Below, one piece after another: positions 63,463-64,000 of a stretch of 64,000 bases of DNA. Under the pieces are notes generated by a model. The model worked only from the letters and a program-made list of their open reading frames with translations, was not told where the DNA came from and did no database searches. Both the position numbers and the translations under genes were made by a program. How positions within the stretch are numbered: position 1 is the first letter of the stretch; each line of letters begins with the position of its first letter. The stretch spans positions 62,001-126,000 of the forward strand of contig NZ_JADDJF010000006.1 of assembly GCF_017811755.1 (NCBI RefSeq). The letters are read 5' to 3'. This DNA comes from Pararhodobacter sp. SW119. Lineage in GTDB: Bacteria; Pseudomonadota; Alphaproteobacteria; Rhodobacterales; Rhodobacteraceae.

Positions 63463-64000
63463 ATGACCAAGGCCCTCTCCCCCAGCGACCGCGCCAAGGC
63501 CGCGGCGGCGAAACGATCCGTGGCCTTCGTCGAGGACGGCATGAAGCTCGGCCTCGGCACCGGCTCGACCGCGGCGCTGATGGTCCGCGCGCTGGCCGAC
63601 CTGGCGCGTAGCGAGGGGTTGACGCTGACCTGTGTCGCCACCTCCAGCCGCACGGCGGATCAGGCGCGGCAGGAGGGGTTGAAGGTCGTCACGCTGGACG
63701 AGGCTGGGCGGCTCGATTTGACCATTGACGGGGCGGACGAGTTCGACGCCGATTTCTCGCTGATCAAGGGCGGTGGCGGCGCGCATCTTCAGGAAAAGAT
63801 CGTGGCCGCCGCGAGCGAGCGCATGATCGTGATTACCGACGCCTCGAAGGAGGTGAAGACGCTCGGCGCCTTTCCCCTGCCGGTCGAGGTGATCGGCTTC
63901 GGCTGGACCACCACCCAGACCCAGATCGAGGAATTGCTGGCCGGCATGGATGTCATGGGAACCGGCATCAGCCGCCGCATGGCGGGGGAGACGCCGTTCC
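63463..64000 (+). CDS. rpiA: Ribose-5-phosphate isomerase A, 3' end outside window
   Basis: Interconverts ribose 5-phosphate and ribulose 5-phosphate. The frame is open from the ATG at 63463 (AGGAG upstream) to the window end, 179 codons. LGTGSTAALMVRALADL, ATSSRTADQARQEGL, the catalytic DGADEFD and KGGGGAHLQEKIVA are RpiA hallmarks; the second conserved acid and Lys follow the usual spacing. About 80 residues are missing at the C-terminus. Confidence 0.93.
   Translation, partial: MTKALSPSDRAKAAAAKRSVAFVEDGMKLGLGTGSTAALMVRALADLARSEGLTLTCVATSSRTADQARQEGLKVVTLDEAGRLDLTIDGADEFDADFSLIKGGGGAHLQEKIVAAASERMIVITDASKEVKTLGAFPLPVEVIGFGWTTTQTQIEELLAGMDVMGTGISRRMAGETPF

Overview
The window is a GC-rich alphaproteobacterial chromosome segment, most probably from the Rhodobacterales (Roseobacter/Paracoccaceae type). 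The evidence is the combination of a heterotetrameric sarcosine oxidase operon, a phaZ-phaC-phaP-phaR polyhydroxybutyrate locus, CcmI, a VPLPA-CTERM protein, many Dpp-type and Phn-type ABC importers, and dense operons joined by ATGA or GTGA stop/start overlaps. I see no rRNA, tRNA, CRISPR, prophage or insertion sequence. Both ends cut a gene: a molybdenum hydroxylase subunit on the left and rpiA on the right.

Layout. 1-3043: large (partial) and FAD subunits of a form II xanthine/CO-dehydrogenase-like enzyme. 3218-7249: class I aminotransferase and ftsK. 7481-8449: exported VPLPA-CTERM protein. 8468-14561 (minus): soxB, two small membrane proteins, soxD, soxA, soxG. 14832-16894: ccmI, ruvX and a DUF1289 protein. 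17156-24389 (minus): cupin, solute-binding protein, two permeases, a double ATPase and an M20 deacylase. 24636-31866 (plus, divergent): TPP enzyme, polyamine-deacetylase-like enzyme, GntR regulator, M20-type amidohydrolase, small-molecule kinase and class III PLP enzyme. 32058-36336 (minus): phnD-phnC-phnE-phnE and an SDR. 36548-43032 (minus): acyl-CoA catabolic operon (thiolase, two acyl-CoA dehydrogenases, thioesterase, nitronate-monooxygenase-like protein, CoA ligase). 43506-52206 (plus): GntR regulator, complete peptide-type ABC importer, gamma-glutamyltransferase-like protein and DUF1028 protein. 52498-55888: guaD, mgtE and 5-formyl-THF cyclo-ligase. 56060-60655: phaZ, phaC, phaP, phaR. 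60687 to the end: DUF1244 protein, pyk, rpmI-rplT, rpiA.

The 17-32 kb region looks like one regulon. Two promoters, one firing left ahead of the importer and one firing right ahead of the catabolic genes, share the layout TTGACG-N17-ATAC with the same 14-base near-palindrome TATGATGCGTCATA in the spacer. The GntR protein inside the right operon is the obvious candidate regulator. The encoded steps (import, deacylation, amide hydrolysis, phosphorylation, PLP-dependent elimination or transamination, TPP-dependent cleavage) suggest catabolism of an N-acylated, hydroxylated amino compound. The substrate cannot be read from the sequence.

The most unusual signal is a family of intergenic elements in the gaps between convergent genes at 31.9 kb, 52.2-52.4 kb and 55.9 kb. 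Each unit starts with a 14-20 base palindrome placed 6-62 bases after a stop codon. In four units the palindrome centre lies exactly 48.5 bases from the first T of a conserved TTAACCGCAATGAAAC-like motif. The palindromes differ in sequence but keep their self-complementarity. At 31.9 kb two units face each other and form a symmetric element of about 160 bases. I do not recognise this family. The PHB locus also carries four copies of a TGCTGCARYGCAR motif placed over the promoters of phaC, phaP and phaR, which fits PhaR control.
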